From Thermoplasmatales archaeon (GTDB lineage: Archaea > Thermoplasmatota > Thermoplasmata > Thermoplasmatales > Thermoplasmataceae), in the NCBI GenBank assembly GCA_014874365.1, contig JACWAH010000026.1:1-64000 (forward strand): a stretch of DNA of 64,000 bases, given 5' to 3'. A program made the translations under genes and the position numbers. How positions within the stretch are numbered: the first letter of the stretch is position 1; the number at the start of each line of letters is the position of its first letter. Of the stretch, positions 9,547 to 20,452 are shown in pieces. The notes below the pieces were generated by a model, which made no database searches, had not been told where the DNA came from, and saw only the letters and a list, made by a program, of their open reading frames with translations.

Positions 9547-9651
9547 ATGAAATCACAGAAACTGATGGAAAAAGCATACATATGTAAAATGTGTGGTGCG
9601 GAACACGCCAGGGAGATAGAAGCAATTCAGTGTGGCTGCGGTTACGACTGA
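9547..9651 (+). CDS. 34-residue CxxC/CxC zinc-finger-like mini-protein
   Basis: A short frame with ATG 9547 preceded by ctggag (Shine-Dalgarno-like, about 5 bases upstream) and ended by TGA. The peptide carries YICKMCGAEH and then IQCGCGYD, four cysteines spaced as CxxC-x12-CxC, which fits a tetrahedral zinc or iron site; small archaeal zinc ribbons such as RNA polymerase Rpo12 are slightly longer and use CxxC twice. A perfect palindrome lies upstream. The coding call rests on the ordered cysteines, the ribosome site and the isolated position in a non-coding gap. Function unknown. Confidence 0.6.
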   Translation: MKSQKLMEKAYICKMCGAEHAREIEAIQCGCGYD

Positions 9652-9926
9652 GCAGATTAACTTTTCATATCTAACAACTGGACCAGTTAATCTAACGCAA
9701 TAAGACGAACGGCAATTTCCTTCATCCCACAGTTAAAAACGAATTCGTGAAATATACCGAACAGATAACTGGTGGTGGAAAGAGGTCAAGTAGTTTTTGT
9801 TATATTCCTCCGGGTTAGAGAACTTTTTGCAGCACCTGAAAGATTTGGTGCCCATTTATCCGCATTCAGGGAACTTGCCCTTACTGGTATGCCAGACCTA
9901 CCGTGCAAAGTAGCGGGGAACTGAAC

Positions 9927-11108
9927 ATGTGCAAGCATTGTTCCGGGGAATTCAGGAAGTTAAATGACGTCCAGGTTGTAATCGGCATAAATGCAAGTGT
10001 GTCGATCTACAGGATTCCGGATTTAGTGCGGGAGCTAATTAATGAAGGAGCTACCGTGCGTTGTGGAATGAGTGATTCCGCCCAGAAATTGGTGAACAAG
10101 GAGATATATAGATGGGCATCCGGGAATGAAGTAATAACCGAAATCACTGGAAAGGTTGAACACATCGCACTTTTCAGTAAACCATCAGAGACCGTACTGT
10201 TGCTTGCGCCTGCAACTTATAACCTCGTTGGGAAGATTGCTTCCGGAATTTCTGACAGTGTTCCCTCCCTGCTCTTCACCTACGCATTCGGTCATGGAGT
10301 GAAAGTCATTGTAGCACCAGCTATGCATGAAGACATGCTTCGCAATCCCATAATAGTTGAAAACATGGAGAAACTGGCCTCGCTAGGAGTCAAATTCGTT
10401 TCGCCAAGGATAGAGGATGAAAAGGCCAAGATTCCGGAAAATGATTACCTGATTGACGAAGTGTACCGGGCAATTCATGGAGACATCCTGAAGGACAAGC
10501 GAGTCCTCGTAATATCCGGACGGGGGGAAGAGCCGATCGATCCCGTCAGGGTATTGAGCAACAAATCTACTGGAACGACCGGTTATTGGATTGCGAGGAA
10601 TTTACACAGACTGGGTGCGAGCCACATAACACTTGTTGGGAATTCGGAGATGCCTCTACCTCGGTATGTCAACCACGTTAGGGCTACAGAAACCTCTGAA
10701 TTCTATTCAAAAACGAAAACCGAATTAAAAGAGGGAAAATTCGATCTTGTATTCGTTCCGGCAGCTCTTACGGACTTCAAGATACTATATTCAGAATCAA
10801 AAATCAAGAGCGAATCCAGGTTGAATTTGGAATTCACTCCAAGAGAAAAACTGCTGACACAGATAAGGAAAGAATATTCCGGGAAAATGATTTCATTCAA
10901 ATTGGATCATAAGAAACCTGAAAGTCTGGATGCGAGCGATTTTGTGGTTTACAATCGGCTGGTTGCCCATGGAAAGAACTTTGGGGATGAAGCTGTCGAA
11001 TATGAAATATTGAGCAGTGAAGGGTCTTCCAGTTTGTCTGCTCAAAACAAGGAAGAAGCCACCTGGAAGCTTCTTATGCATATATCCGGGAGCAGAAAAG
11101 ATGCCTGA
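9927..11108 (+). CDS. coaBC: Bifunctional phosphopantothenoylcysteine decarboxylase/phosphopantothenate-cysteine ligase
   Basis: About 393 residues covering both CoA steps: the flavin-dependent CoaC half (VVIGINASVSIYRIPDLVREL, then VIVAPAMHEDMLRNP with the His and Met of the active-site clamp) and the CoaB half (ILKDKRVLVISGRGEEPIDPVR, NKSTGTTGYWIARNL). GRGEEPIDPVR replaces the common GGTREPIDPVR. A CxxC (CKHC) opens the protein and is not part of the usual family core. ATG 9927 is preferred over GTG 9903 because cgggga lies upstream at ribosome-binding distance. It overlaps the next gene by 8 bases. With coaA it covers most of the route from pantothenate to 4'-phosphopantetheine. Confidence 0.93.
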   Translation: MCKHCSGEFRKLNDVQVVIGINASVSIYRIPDLVRELINEGATVRCGMSDSAQKLVNKEIYRWASGNEVITEITGKVEHIALFSKPSETVLLLAPATYNLVGKIASGISDSVPSLLFTYAFGHGVKVIVAPAMHEDMLRNPIIVENMEKLASLGVKFVSPRIEDEKAKIPENDYLIDEVYRAIHGDILKDKRVLVISGRGEEPIDPVRVLSNKSTGTTGYWIARNLHRLGASHITLVGNSEMPLPRYVNHVRATETSEFYSKTKTELKEGKFDLVFVPAALTDFKILYSESKIKSESRLNLEFTPREKLLTQIRKEYSGKMISFKLDHKKPESLDASDFVVYNRLVAHGKNFGDEAVEYEILSSEGSSSLSAQNKEEATWKLLMHISGSRKDA

Positions 11109-11883
11109 TCCGATCCCATTGAAAATTACGGGTATCGAAGCCCCTCTCATGAACCACGAAGATGCTCTAACGTGGATTGATGAGAAAGTAATATCAACCT
11201 TGAAACGGGAAAAACCTGATTTTCTATTACTTCCTGAAAAGTGGATAATGCAAAAGTATGAATTGAACGGGGCTGACCTTGACAGTGTGATTGACAGGTT
11301 CTGCCGGATTTCGGATGATTTTAAAACCACCATAGTTCCTGGTAGTTTCAGTTTAAGCCGGGATTCTAAACTGTTCAACAGTTCACCGGTGATTGCAGAT
11401 GGTGAAGTCCTGGGCTGGCAGGATAAGATTTCTCTCTATAGGTTCGAAAGAGGAGTATATTCTCCCGGCAATGAAATAAGGACTTTCAGGTCAGGAAAGA
11501 CCACATTCTCGGTTGCGGTCTGCTACGATCTTGATTTTCCTTATTTTGGAAAGGAAGCAATAAACAAAGGTGCAAGACTGCTATTCAACCCTTCCCTGAT
11601 CAAGAAAGAATACCATGAAATGTGGCACATTTACGTGCGAGGAAGGTCGCTCGAAAACAGGATACCGGTATTATCAGTAAATTCAGCTACTGAACCCTTA
11701 TCTGGTGGATCCATAGGGACCTACATGGAAGAGAAGGAGGACGGGATTATCCTTAAATCAGCGGAAGCAGACGAACAATCTATCAGTTATAGTGTGGACT
11801 ATTCCGGCACTGCAAAAATAATTGAGAAGAGACTGGCGGAGGACCCTGGCAGATATACACTAGGCAATGCCGATGAAAATTAG
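11101..11883 (+). CDS. Carbon-nitrogen hydrolase (nitrilase superfamily)
   Basis: 260 residues with the Glu-Lys-Cys triad of nitrilase-superfamily amidohydrolases: FLLLPEKW (Glu), GWQDKISLYRFERG (Lys) and SVAVCYDLDFPYF (Cys nucleophile), plus the post-triad LFNPSLIKKEYHEMWHIYVRGRSLEN region. Members hydrolyse C-N bonds in omega-amides, carbamoyl groups or similar. The start at ATG 11101 overlaps the end of coaBC (ATGCCTGA), which implies translational coupling and hints at a link to cysteine or pantothenate-derived amides, though this is inference. The substrate is unknown. Confidence 0.9.
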   Translation: MPDPIPLKITGIEAPLMNHEDALTWIDEKVISTLKREKPDFLLLPEKWIMQKYELNGADLDSVIDRFCRISDDFKTTIVPGSFSLSRDSKLFNSSPVIADGEVLGWQDKISLYRFERGVYSPGNEIRTFRSGKTTFSVAVCYDLDFPYFGKEAINKGARLLFNPSLIKKEYHEMWHIYVRGRSLENRIPVLSVNSATEPLSGGSIGTYMEEKEDGIILKSAEADEQSISYSVDYSGTAKIIEKRLAEDPGRYTLGNADEN

Positions 11884-11957
11884 TATTCCCTTTGAGTGGC
11901 CGGATGATCTTTTGTCAGGCGCATTCGGTTTTTGCTGTGTCCTAATCTAATTATAAT

Positions 11958-12809
11958 GTGAAACGATTCCATTGCATGCCTCATGGAACCATAAAGATGG
12001 ACAAACCTCCGCCACCACCAGTTATCCCTGCTCCCCAGAAGTCAACCAAATACAAGGGGGTGAAACACACCATCCTGGTCATGAGTGGCAAGGGAGGTGT
12101 GGGCAAGTCTACCTTTTCGGTAAATTTGGCGGTTACCCTTGCTTCAATGGGGAACAAGGTTGGAATCATTGATGCGGACATCAATGGCCCTGACGATCCA
12201 AAGTTGTTGGGAGTAGGAGAAATGAAGCTCTATGCCGATGAAAATGGCATAAGGCCTGTTCAGACGAAATATGGCGTAAGTGTAATTTCCATGGCTTTCA
12301 TGCTTCCGGATGAAAAGACTGCGGTGATATGGCGAGGCGCATTGAGGCATAAGGCAATACAGCAGTTTCTTGAGGATGTTGTCTGGCAGGACATGGATTA
12401 CGTAATAATGGACTTCCCTCCGGGTACAGGCGATGAAGCCCTGACAGTAGCACAGTTGATACCGGACGCCACAGACGGCGTGGTCATAGTAGTTACCCCC
12501 CAGGAGCTGGCTCTTCTCGATGCTAAGAAAGCGATTAACTTCGCAGAGACACTCAAACTTAAGTTGTTGGGAGTGGTTGAAAACATGAGCGGTTTCATAT
12601 GCCCCCACTGCGGAAATGAAATCCCTGTATTCAAGAAAGGCGGAGGGGAGGAAATTGCCAGAGTGAACAAGATCAAATTCCTGGGGAGGATTCCCCTTAT
12701 TCCCGAGATAGTACAGAATTCGGACGCTGGAATCCCTGCGGTTACCAGGAACGAGGCTCTTAAGAAAATTTATCAGGGAATAGCGGAGAATCTGATCAAA
12801 AACAACTGA
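11958..12809 (+). CDS. Mrp/Nbp35 family Fe-S cluster carrier ATPase
   Basis: 283 residues. The deviant Walker A of the MinD/Mrp group is SGKGGVGKST (residues 43-52), followed by GIIDADINGPDDPKLLG, Walker B-like DYVIMDFPPGTGDEALT, and the C-terminal CxxC pair in GFICPHCGNE that holds a bridging Fe-S cluster in the dimer. The usual NG(P)DxP motif reads NGPDDPKLLG. A Pro-rich N-terminal leader precedes the domain. The start may be GTG 11958 or ATG 11976. It assembles or carries Fe-S clusters in the cytosol; lipoyl synthase and Elp3 in this window are examples of clients such a cell needs. Confidence 0.93.
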   Translation: MKRFHCMPHGTIKMDKPPPPPVIPAPQKSTKYKGVKHTILVMSGKGGVGKSTFSVNLAVTLASMGNKVGIIDADINGPDDPKLLGVGEMKLYADENGIRPVQTKYGVSVISMAFMLPDEKTAVIWRGALRHKAIQQFLEDVVWQDMDYVIMDFPPGTGDEALTVAQLIPDATDGVVIVVTPQELALLDAKKAINFAETLKLKLLGVVENMSGFICPHCGNEIPVFKKGGGEEIARVNKIKFLGRIPLIPEIVQNSDAGIPAVTRNEALKKIYQGIAENLIKNN

Positions 12810-12993
12810 CCACCTCCCTCTGGTTACAGAGCCAGTCAGATAATCTTCTAATTCCGGTTTTCTACATGAAGGTGCGTATGACGCATTTTCTCCGGTATCA
12901 GGAAAATGGTCCTGTGGCAGTGAGATAGAAACCAGAACCGCGAAAAGCTTTACTGATGAGGGATAAGGAATACAAACTCCGTTATGATTTACA

Positions 12994-13003
12994 TATACGT
13001 ATA
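12994..13003 (+). promoter_or_regulatory. Palindrome tatacgtata just upstream of the HTH gene
   Basis: A perfect 10-bp palindrome (tatacgtata) overlaps a TATA-like tract, acatatacgtataaag, that ends about 10 bases before ATG 13015. Symmetry over the likely promoter of a DNA-binding protein suggests autoregulation; this is inference from position. Confidence 0.35.
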
Positions 13004-13014
13004 AAGTCACCGGA

Positions 13015-13629
13015 ATGCGTGGGATCAGGCAGGGCCAGGTTGAAGTCGTAATTGAGGTGTCGAGGAAAGATTGTGTTTTGAACGACATCCTAACCGGATA
13101 TAACTGCCTCATAGAACGACTGGCAATGGGACCGAAGATTACTCTTCACAAGGTTCTTTTTAATGGTGACGAGCGCGAGATAATGAGGAAAGTAGCAGCC
13201 ATTCATGTAAATTCCAGAAAAGCGGGACCCGGGGCACTCTGGGTAGAATCGAGCAGTTGTACCCCATGCGCTTTCTTTGCGTCTCCATTTTCGAATGTTC
13301 TTGGTTCCCGTGCCCTTTGCGATAACAGAATCCAGTACAGAGTTCTGCTTCCGTCAATAAAAGACCTCAGGGCGCTGGAAATACGAATGAAAAAGGCAGA
13401 AATTGACTACATGATCATAGGGATACTCCCGTACCTTCACCAGGAACTTACGGAACGACAGCGTGAGATACTGAAGATGGCCTTGGAAAATGGCTATTTC
13501 GCCGATGATTCAAGAACCTCGTTGAGCGACCTGGCTGACATTATAGGGATTTCGCCATCATCCCTGTCAGAGATACTTCGCAGGAGCCTCAAGAAATCCG
13601 TGAATTTCTACTTCGATCACAGGCCATGA
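13015..13629 (+). CDS. HTH transcriptional regulator, bacterio-opsin-activator (HTH_10) type
   Basis: 204 residues. The C-terminal third holds the archaeal HTH_10 layout: LTERQREILKMALENGYF, then SLSDLADIIGISPSSLSEILRRSLKK. The N-terminal part is an uncharacterised ligand or sensing region with several cysteines (SSSCTPCAFF, RALCDN), so metal or redox sensing is possible. It starts at ATG 13015, with a palindromic TATA-like tract just upstream. It sits alone between the Mrp ATPase and a methyltransferase. Its regulon is unknown. Confidence 0.85.
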   Translation: MRGIRQGQVEVVIEVSRKDCVLNDILTGYNCLIERLAMGPKITLHKVLFNGDEREIMRKVAAIHVNSRKAGPGALWVESSSCTPCAFFASPFSNVLGSRALCDNRIQYRVLLPSIKDLRALEIRMKKAEIDYMIIGILPYLHQELTERQREILKMALENGYFADDSRTSLSDLADIIGISPSSLSEILRRSLKKSVNFYFDHRP

Positions 13630-13717
13630 AATACTGAGTTTCAATTTACGTGCTTTACTTTATAACAACTATACTTCACCAAATTCTTTAGATCAGTCAG
13701 CATGGGATATTGTGCCA

Positions 13718-14347
13718 ATGGAAAACAAAATGATTCGAAATATGGAAGGAGATGGCCTCTACCTAAAAGGGGAGGAGAAATTCGGTTACATTAGCGCAAG
13801 ATTTTACTCTCTTTTTTCCGGTATGGCGACCTGGAAACCTTACAGGCAGATAATAGATCACGTGATTGCGATTAATCCAAATACGGTGCTGGACGTAGGA
13901 TGTGGGCCTGGAGATGTAATTCTTAAACTGGCAGAAAGAATGAAAAACACCAAGTTTCTAGGGATTGATCCTTCGCAGAACATGGTGGACCTGGTTAATA
14001 AAAGATCAAAGAAAAGAGGGCTGGAAGCACGGGTAGGAGCCGAGATTGGAAGCAGCAGGCAGTTAAAAAACGACAGAAAATTTGACATGATCATAGCTTC
14101 GTTTTCGTTTCATCATTGGAAAATGCAGAAAGAGAGTCTGTCTTATCTTACCGGGAAGGTTGAATCTGGAGGAAGGATCTCGATCTTTGATCTCAATGCT
14201 GAAGGATTCTACGGGCATTTTCCGGTAGCGCGTAAGCATACTCTCTCAGGAAAATATGGCAAAACATTCACGTTTTACGGCTTTACCACAAAGATTAGTT
14301 ACTCCAGCAATTTTCAACTTATAATCCTGGAGTTCTTGCGGAAATGA
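13718..14347 (+). CDS. Class I SAM-dependent methyltransferase
   Basis: About 209 residues with Rossmann motif I VLDVGCGPGDVILKLAER, motif II FLGIDPSQNMVDLV and motif IV-like FDMIIASFSFHHW, which is the UbiE/methyltransf_11 layout for small-molecule substrates. The C-terminal part (FYGHFPVARKHTLSG) probably caps the substrate site. GTG 13712 is an alternative start six bases upstream. The substrate is unknown. The decayed IS region begins about 45 bases downstream. Confidence 0.88.
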   Translation: MENKMIRNMEGDGLYLKGEEKFGYISARFYSLFSGMATWKPYRQIIDHVIAINPNTVLDVGCGPGDVILKLAERMKNTKFLGIDPSQNMVDLVNKRSKKRGLEARVGAEIGSSRQLKNDRKFDMIIASFSFHHWKMQKESLSYLTGKVESGGRISIFDLNAEGFYGHFPVARKHTLSGKYGKTFTFYGFTTKISYSSNFQLIILEFLRK

Positions 14348-14391
14348 AGAATTTGTCAAATTCATGTGGTACTGCCGTATTGAATAAATAC

Positions 14392-14505
14392 TTAAGTTAG
14401 CAGAAGCTTGAGTTGTTTTATTTCCTTTTCAGTTGGTATTACTTTCCACACCCTGTATTCTGACCTGTTTTCCTTCAGGAATTTTACCACATATTCTAGG
14501 TCTCC
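14392..14505 (-). pseudogene. Remnant of the IS passenger gene, C-terminal part
   Basis: Minus-strand translation gives VVKFLKENRSEYRVWKVI followed by PTEKEIKQL and a stop at 14392-14394. The intact passenger protein at 46119 has VVEYLKENGARIYKWEVP in its C-terminal region, with ten of 23 residues identical in an ungapped alignment that includes the Trp. It lies at the opposite end of the decayed transposase from where the intact element keeps this gene, so it comes from a rearrangement or from a second copy. Confidence 0.6.
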
Positions 14506-14514
14506 CCCTCCCTT

Positions 14515-15015
14515 TTATTTGCCAGGTTCCTCGCTCCGTAAAGGCATGCCGATTAGCTTCTTCCCTCTCACACGTGTGGTGATCAAAACGACCAGATGCT
14601 TCCTCTGCCTTGGAACCTGATCACCATGTTTTAGGACCCGATAGTATCCAGCATTTGATGTCTTCAGCCCGGAGTCGTTAAATACAGCCTACATGGCTTC
14701 GAATCCCGGTCCCCAACTCTCCGGAATGCTATCATGAATGCCGTGCCATAAGTTTGAATTGTCGGGATAATTTGGAATCAGCCTTATGGAAAATAGCCTG
14801 CTGCATATTCCCTCATAACCGCTATAATCTACAAGATGCTTCCATCCATGAGCAGAGAGACGAAACTCCTGGCTATCTCATACTTCCCAATCCTCTTTCC
14901 CTTATTCATGTCAGAGAACTCAGCACCCCAGTGCCTGGCGAAACCAAGACCCGGGTAATATTCACCTTTTAATCACAAGTTCCCCGTTGTATCTCTTACG
15001 GTTGCTCCTGTCCAT
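14515..15015 (-). pseudogene. Decayed IS5-like transposase
   Basis: Read on the minus strand in changing frames, the segment gives, in order: DRSNRKRYNGELVIK, GEYYPGLGFARHWGAEFSDM, NKGKR, VDYSGYEGICSRLF, LIPNYPDNSNLWHGIHD, GLKTSNAGYYRVLKHGD and RQRKHLVVLITTRVRGKKLI. Each matches the same place in the intact transposase at 45132-46085 (DRRDWKEYNEELVIRG, IIPDYGDYTTIWHRIHD, MKTNNAGTYRIMKYGD, HKRKHLVVIITADVRTKKII). At least one frameshift (near 14964) and stops near 14834 and 14690 break it. The C-terminal third with the catalytic Glu is missing. Confidence 0.85.
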
Positions 15016-15041
15016 GTAAAGTTTGCCTCATACACAAGAGC

Positions 15042-15140
15042 AGGAAGTTGTATGGTTATGACACGTATTCGAATTACAACAAGCACTTGAAAGACATGAA
15101 TGCGAGGGTATCTACGATCAGATATGCAATAGATATCGTA
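15042..15140 (+). pseudogene. Remnant of the IS passenger gene, central part
   Basis: Plus-strand translation gives RKLYGYDTYSNYNKHLKDM and then VSTIRYAIDIVMI. The intact passenger protein has RKLYGYNNSSHYGKYHSRI and GIRYIKYANGVILV. The orientation relative to the transposase remnant, divergent, is the same as in the intact element, which shows that the two genes travelled together. Confidence 0.7.
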
Positions 15141-15300
15141 ATGATAACGGAGTGTCACTCCGAACCAGGAAGAAAGAAGGCAACTCAAACTACATGCTGT
15201 TTAGATATTCATTCAGCACAGCAGTAAATACACTTTTAACAAGAATAATAAAAATAAAAAACGCTCAAGGGTAATATCCACCGGTATGGTTTTGTTTAGC

Positions 15301-15312
15301 ATGGATTGTGCA
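15301..15312. repeat. 3' arm of the pre-23S processing stem
   Basis: atggattgtgca at 15301-15312 is complementary to tgcacaatccac at 18215-18226 on the other side of the 23S gene: 11 perfect pairs plus a G-U pair in RNA. Archaeal pre-23S is cut at a bulge-helix-bulge in such a stem. No cleavage site was mapped. Confidence 0.65.
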
Positions 15313-18214
<2,902 letters not shown>

Positions 18215-18226
18215 TGCACAATCCAC
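18215..18226. repeat. 5' arm of the pre-23S processing stem
   Basis: tgcacaatccac, pairing partner of 15301-15312. Together they close the 2.9-kb 23S region, as expected for archaeal rRNA maturation and circular pre-rRNA intermediates. Confidence 0.65.
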
Positions 18227-18326
18227 TTTGCTCTATAAACTACATACCGGTTTCATCGGATTTTATTCCTCTTACCCTTCCCAATCAACAATGTTGAAAG
18301 GTGCATCAAGAGAGCGTAAGCCCTGC

Positions 18327-18337
18327 ATATTTAAAGC
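18327..18337 (-). promoter_or_regulatory. TATA box of the 23S rRNA gene
   Basis: On the minus strand the sequence is gctttaaatat, a strong archaeal BRE/TATA element, about 100 bases before the processing stem. Transcription should start about 25 bases downstream, near 18305, giving a leader of about 90 bases before mature 23S. The DUF99 gene is transcribed divergently. Confidence 0.6.
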
Positions 18338-18414
18338 CAATATAAGCCTTTAGGTGACATTGGTTTGTCGCTGTTTCCCAAAATCTTTAAGCCGATTTAA
18401 ATTGTCTGAATACG

Positions 18415-18990
18415 ATAAAGAAGGGAACTTTAGTTATTGGAATCGATGACTTTCCATTTGTTAGGGGTAAGGAAAAGAGAACAACTATTATTGGAACTTT
18501 AATGAGACTAGACCTTCGGATAGAGGGATTTGCCTCTGAGACAATATGGTTAGATGGAGACGATTCGACCGATGCCATTATTGCAATAAGAGACAGCTTC
18601 CAGGTTAGATCAGTATCTGCATTATTGCTTAACGGCGTTACATTTGGAGGCATGAACATTGCGGATATCGATAAAATATCCCGTGTGACCGATACACCAT
18701 TAATCTGTGTTTCAAAGAAGTCCCCCAACATAAAGTCTATGATTGAAGTGGTGGAAAATCATCAAATGAAGACCAAGGAAAAAGTGGCCCTACTTAGAAA
18801 ATTGGACCCTGTAAAAATTACGTTGAAAAATGGGAAATCCGTTTATGTAAATATTTCGGGAACAACTATTGAAAGCACTAGAGAAATTCTGGACATACAA
18901 TGCAAATCCAACTTGGTGCCGGAATCCATCAGGATTTCGCACCTGATCGGATCAGCGCTGGGAAAAAATAAGGATTCCAGGGTATTATAA
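18415..18990 (+). CDS. DUF99 family protein with apparent ATA start
   Basis: The frame encodes a full DUF99 protein: VIGIDDFPFVRG at the N-terminus, then WLDGDDSTDAIIAI, LNGVTFGGMNIADID, PLICVSKKSPNIKSMIE and a C-terminal VPESIRISHLIGSALG. The first ATG in frame (18502) lies after the conserved GIDDFPF and RTTIIGTL strands and would remove the core. Upstream of it the only codons before the stop at 18388 are non-standard; ATA 18415 gives M-KKGTLVIGIDD, exactly where the family starts, and about 191 residues. A TATA-like aatctttaag (18382-18391) would place transcription onset near 18413. DUF99 function is not established. A frameshift or sequencing error is the alternative. Confidence 0.85.
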   Translation: MKKGTLVIGIDDFPFVRGKEKRTTIIGTLMRLDLRIEGFASETIWLDGDDSTDAIIAIRDSFQVRSVSALLLNGVTFGGMNIADIDKISRVTDTPLICVSKKSPNIKSMIEVVENHQMKTKEKVALLRKLDPVKITLKNGKSVYVNISGTTIESTREILDIQCKSNLVPESIRISHLIGSALGKNKDSRVL

Positions 18991-18995
18991 AGATC

Positions 18996-19346
18996 CTATT
19001 CCTGGTACATCAAGGGCTCCAGTTCGGACTGTGCTTTGGCCTTCACAGAGTCAATATTTTTCATTACTTCGTCGAATTTTTCATATTCAACTGGAATATA
19101 TTTCATCTTCCCCTGGGACATGAAATAAGATCCTGGGCACAAATGACCCTCTTTTACAACGATCGCGTCGGCCTTGAGCGTCAAAATTGCTGCCATAGCC
19201 CTTTCTTTTCCGCCATGGGTGGCGCCGAAACCCGGATTTTCGTATTCCTTTATCTGCTTCGATTCATCGTCGACAATCATAATCGAATTGCCGTATTCCA
19301 ATGGCGCAATGTAATTCTCATCATCGACAACAGTCACGATTTTCAT
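18996..19346 (-). CDS. NifX/NifB-type Fe-Mo cofactor domain-like protein
   Basis: 116 residues from ATG 19346. The layout resembles the dinitrogenase iron-molybdenum cofactor fold: MKIVTVVDDENYIAPLEYG, IMIVDDESKQIKEYENPGFG, then a helix with HGGKERAMAAILTLKADAIVV and GHLCPGSYFMSQGKMKYIPV. The strand order and the AD-xx-V plus PG-x-Y/F turn agree, but similarity is weak. Such small proteins bind metal clusters; nitrogen fixation genes are absent here. A longer frame runs upstream to 19538, but a TATA-like ttttatta about 30 bases before ATG 19346 supports this start. It is convergent with the DUF99 gene (5-base gap). Confidence 0.7.
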   Translation of the reverse strand: MKIVTVVDDENYIAPLEYGNSIMIVDDESKQIKEYENPGFGATHGGKERAMAAILTLKADAIVVKEGHLCPGSYFMSQGKMKYIPVEYEKFDEVMKNIDSVKAKAQSELEPLMYQE

Positions 19347-19594
19347 TGTTATACAAATTGTTTTCAAGTAATAAAACTTAATTAAGAATTTAGTGCGACA
19401 TCGGTTGTTGAATCCTCTCAAAACCATTATTTCAATATAAGTCCTTCTTAAGCCCCATCTAAAGTTGAAAAAAGCGTAACTGTCAACTCTCTGTTGATAG
19501 ACTGTGATATCAGTATAATGTCCCATGAGGACCCTCATAGTTTTTGAATCTATTCACTTAGCAAAAAAAGAATACTACCTTCAAATTTAGGGGC

Positions 19595-20452
19595 GTGAAA
19601 CCCGAGTACACAAGGGTGCGTATTCCTTCTGGAGAGAACTATCTTTTTATAAAGAAGAATATCGCGGATAACTCCTTGCACACGGTGTGTGAGGAAGCCA
19701 GATGCCCGAATATTGCGGAATGCTGGGAAAGCGGCACCGCCACTTTTATGATCATGGGAGGAAACTGTTCCAGAGGGTGCAGATTCTGTTCCGTGACCCA
19801 TGGAAGGATGACCCCACTGGACGTTGAAGAGCCGGAAAGAGTTAAGGAAACAGTAAAACGGATGGGCTTGACCTATGCAGTGATAACTTCGGTGGACAGG
19901 GATGACCTTCCTGATCAGGGGTCGTCGCATTACGCGAAAGTTGTAAGAAAAGTGAAAGAACTGGGAATCCTAGTCGAAGTGCTAACTCCCGATTTTCAGG
20001 GCATTCATTCCCTCATTGACAAAGTCGTAGAATCCAGGCCCGATGTATACGCACATAATATTGAGACAGTCAGGAGGCTTACACCAGCAATAAGAGACAG
20101 GAGGGCAGGTTACGACCAGTCTTTATCAGTGTTATCCCATATCAAAGATAAATATCCGCACATGATCACTAAATCCTCAATAATGTTGGGATTGGGAGAA
20201 AGTGATAAGGAAGTATTATCAACAATGGATGATTTGAGGGAAGCAGGGGTAGATATTTTAACCATAGGACAGTACTTGCGTCCATCGAAGATGCAGATTG
20301 AAGTGCGTTATTATTCCCCAATGCAAAGATTTAAAGATCTTGAGGACCAGGCTTACCAAAAAGGATTCTCGTTTGTGGCCTCAGGGCCGCTGGTGAGAAC
20401 CTCGTACAAAGCATCTGAAGCCTGGGCGAGAAGGAGGATTTTGAATGCCTGA
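19595..20452 (+). CDS. lipA: Lipoyl synthase (radical SAM)
   Basis: 285 residues with all LipA landmarks: the auxiliary-cluster motif CEEARCPNIAEC (Cys-x4-Cys-x5-Cys), the radical-SAM motif CSRGCRFCSV (Cys-x3-Cys-x2-Cys) and the downstream VITSVDRDDLPDQGS and LMLGLGE-like blocks. The conserved C-terminal Ser is in SGPLVRTSY. It inserts two sulfurs into protein-bound octanoyl groups. The start is GTG 19595, right after a TAG. Its end overlaps pdhA by 8 bases, so it opens the dehydrogenase operon and supplies the cofactor for the E2 subunit encoded two genes later. Confidence 0.96.
   Translation: MKPEYTRVRIPSGENYLFIKKNIADNSLHTVCEEARCPNIAECWESGTATFMIMGGNCSRGCRFCSVTHGRMTPLDVEEPERVKETVKRMGLTYAVITSVDRDDLPDQGSSHYAKVVRKVKELGILVEVLTPDFQGIHSLIDKVVESRPDVYAHNIETVRRLTPAIRDRRAGYDQSLSVLSHIKDKYPHMITKSSIMLGLGESDKEVLSTMDDLREAGVDILTIGQYLRPSKMQIEVRYYSPMQRFKDLEDQAYQKGFSFVASGPLVRTSYKASEAWARRRILNA

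Larger units (their letters stand above)
14392..15226. mobile_element. Decayed IS5-like insertion sequence
   Basis: This stretch between a methyltransferase and the 23S gene has no intact gene, but broken frames translate to relatives of both genes of the intact element at 45056-46498: transposase fragments on the minus strand and passenger-gene fragments on both strands. Its right margin (tagatattcattcagcacagcag, 15203-15226) matches the intact element's right end (tatatatttgttcaacacagcag) at most positions. The sequences differ strongly at DNA level while the protein similarity is still clear, so this is an old, diverged insertion of the same family, not a recent duplicate. Confidence 0.8.

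Noticed and set aside
9770-9900. Hairpin gcacc...ggtgc upstream of coaBC, considered as a riboswitch
   Set aside because: A single 5-bp stem with no conserved core; nothing matches a known riboswitch.
14690-14720. ttcgaatcccgg resembling a tRNA T arm
   Set aside because: No matching acceptor, D or anticodon arms; the bases belong to the decayed transposase.
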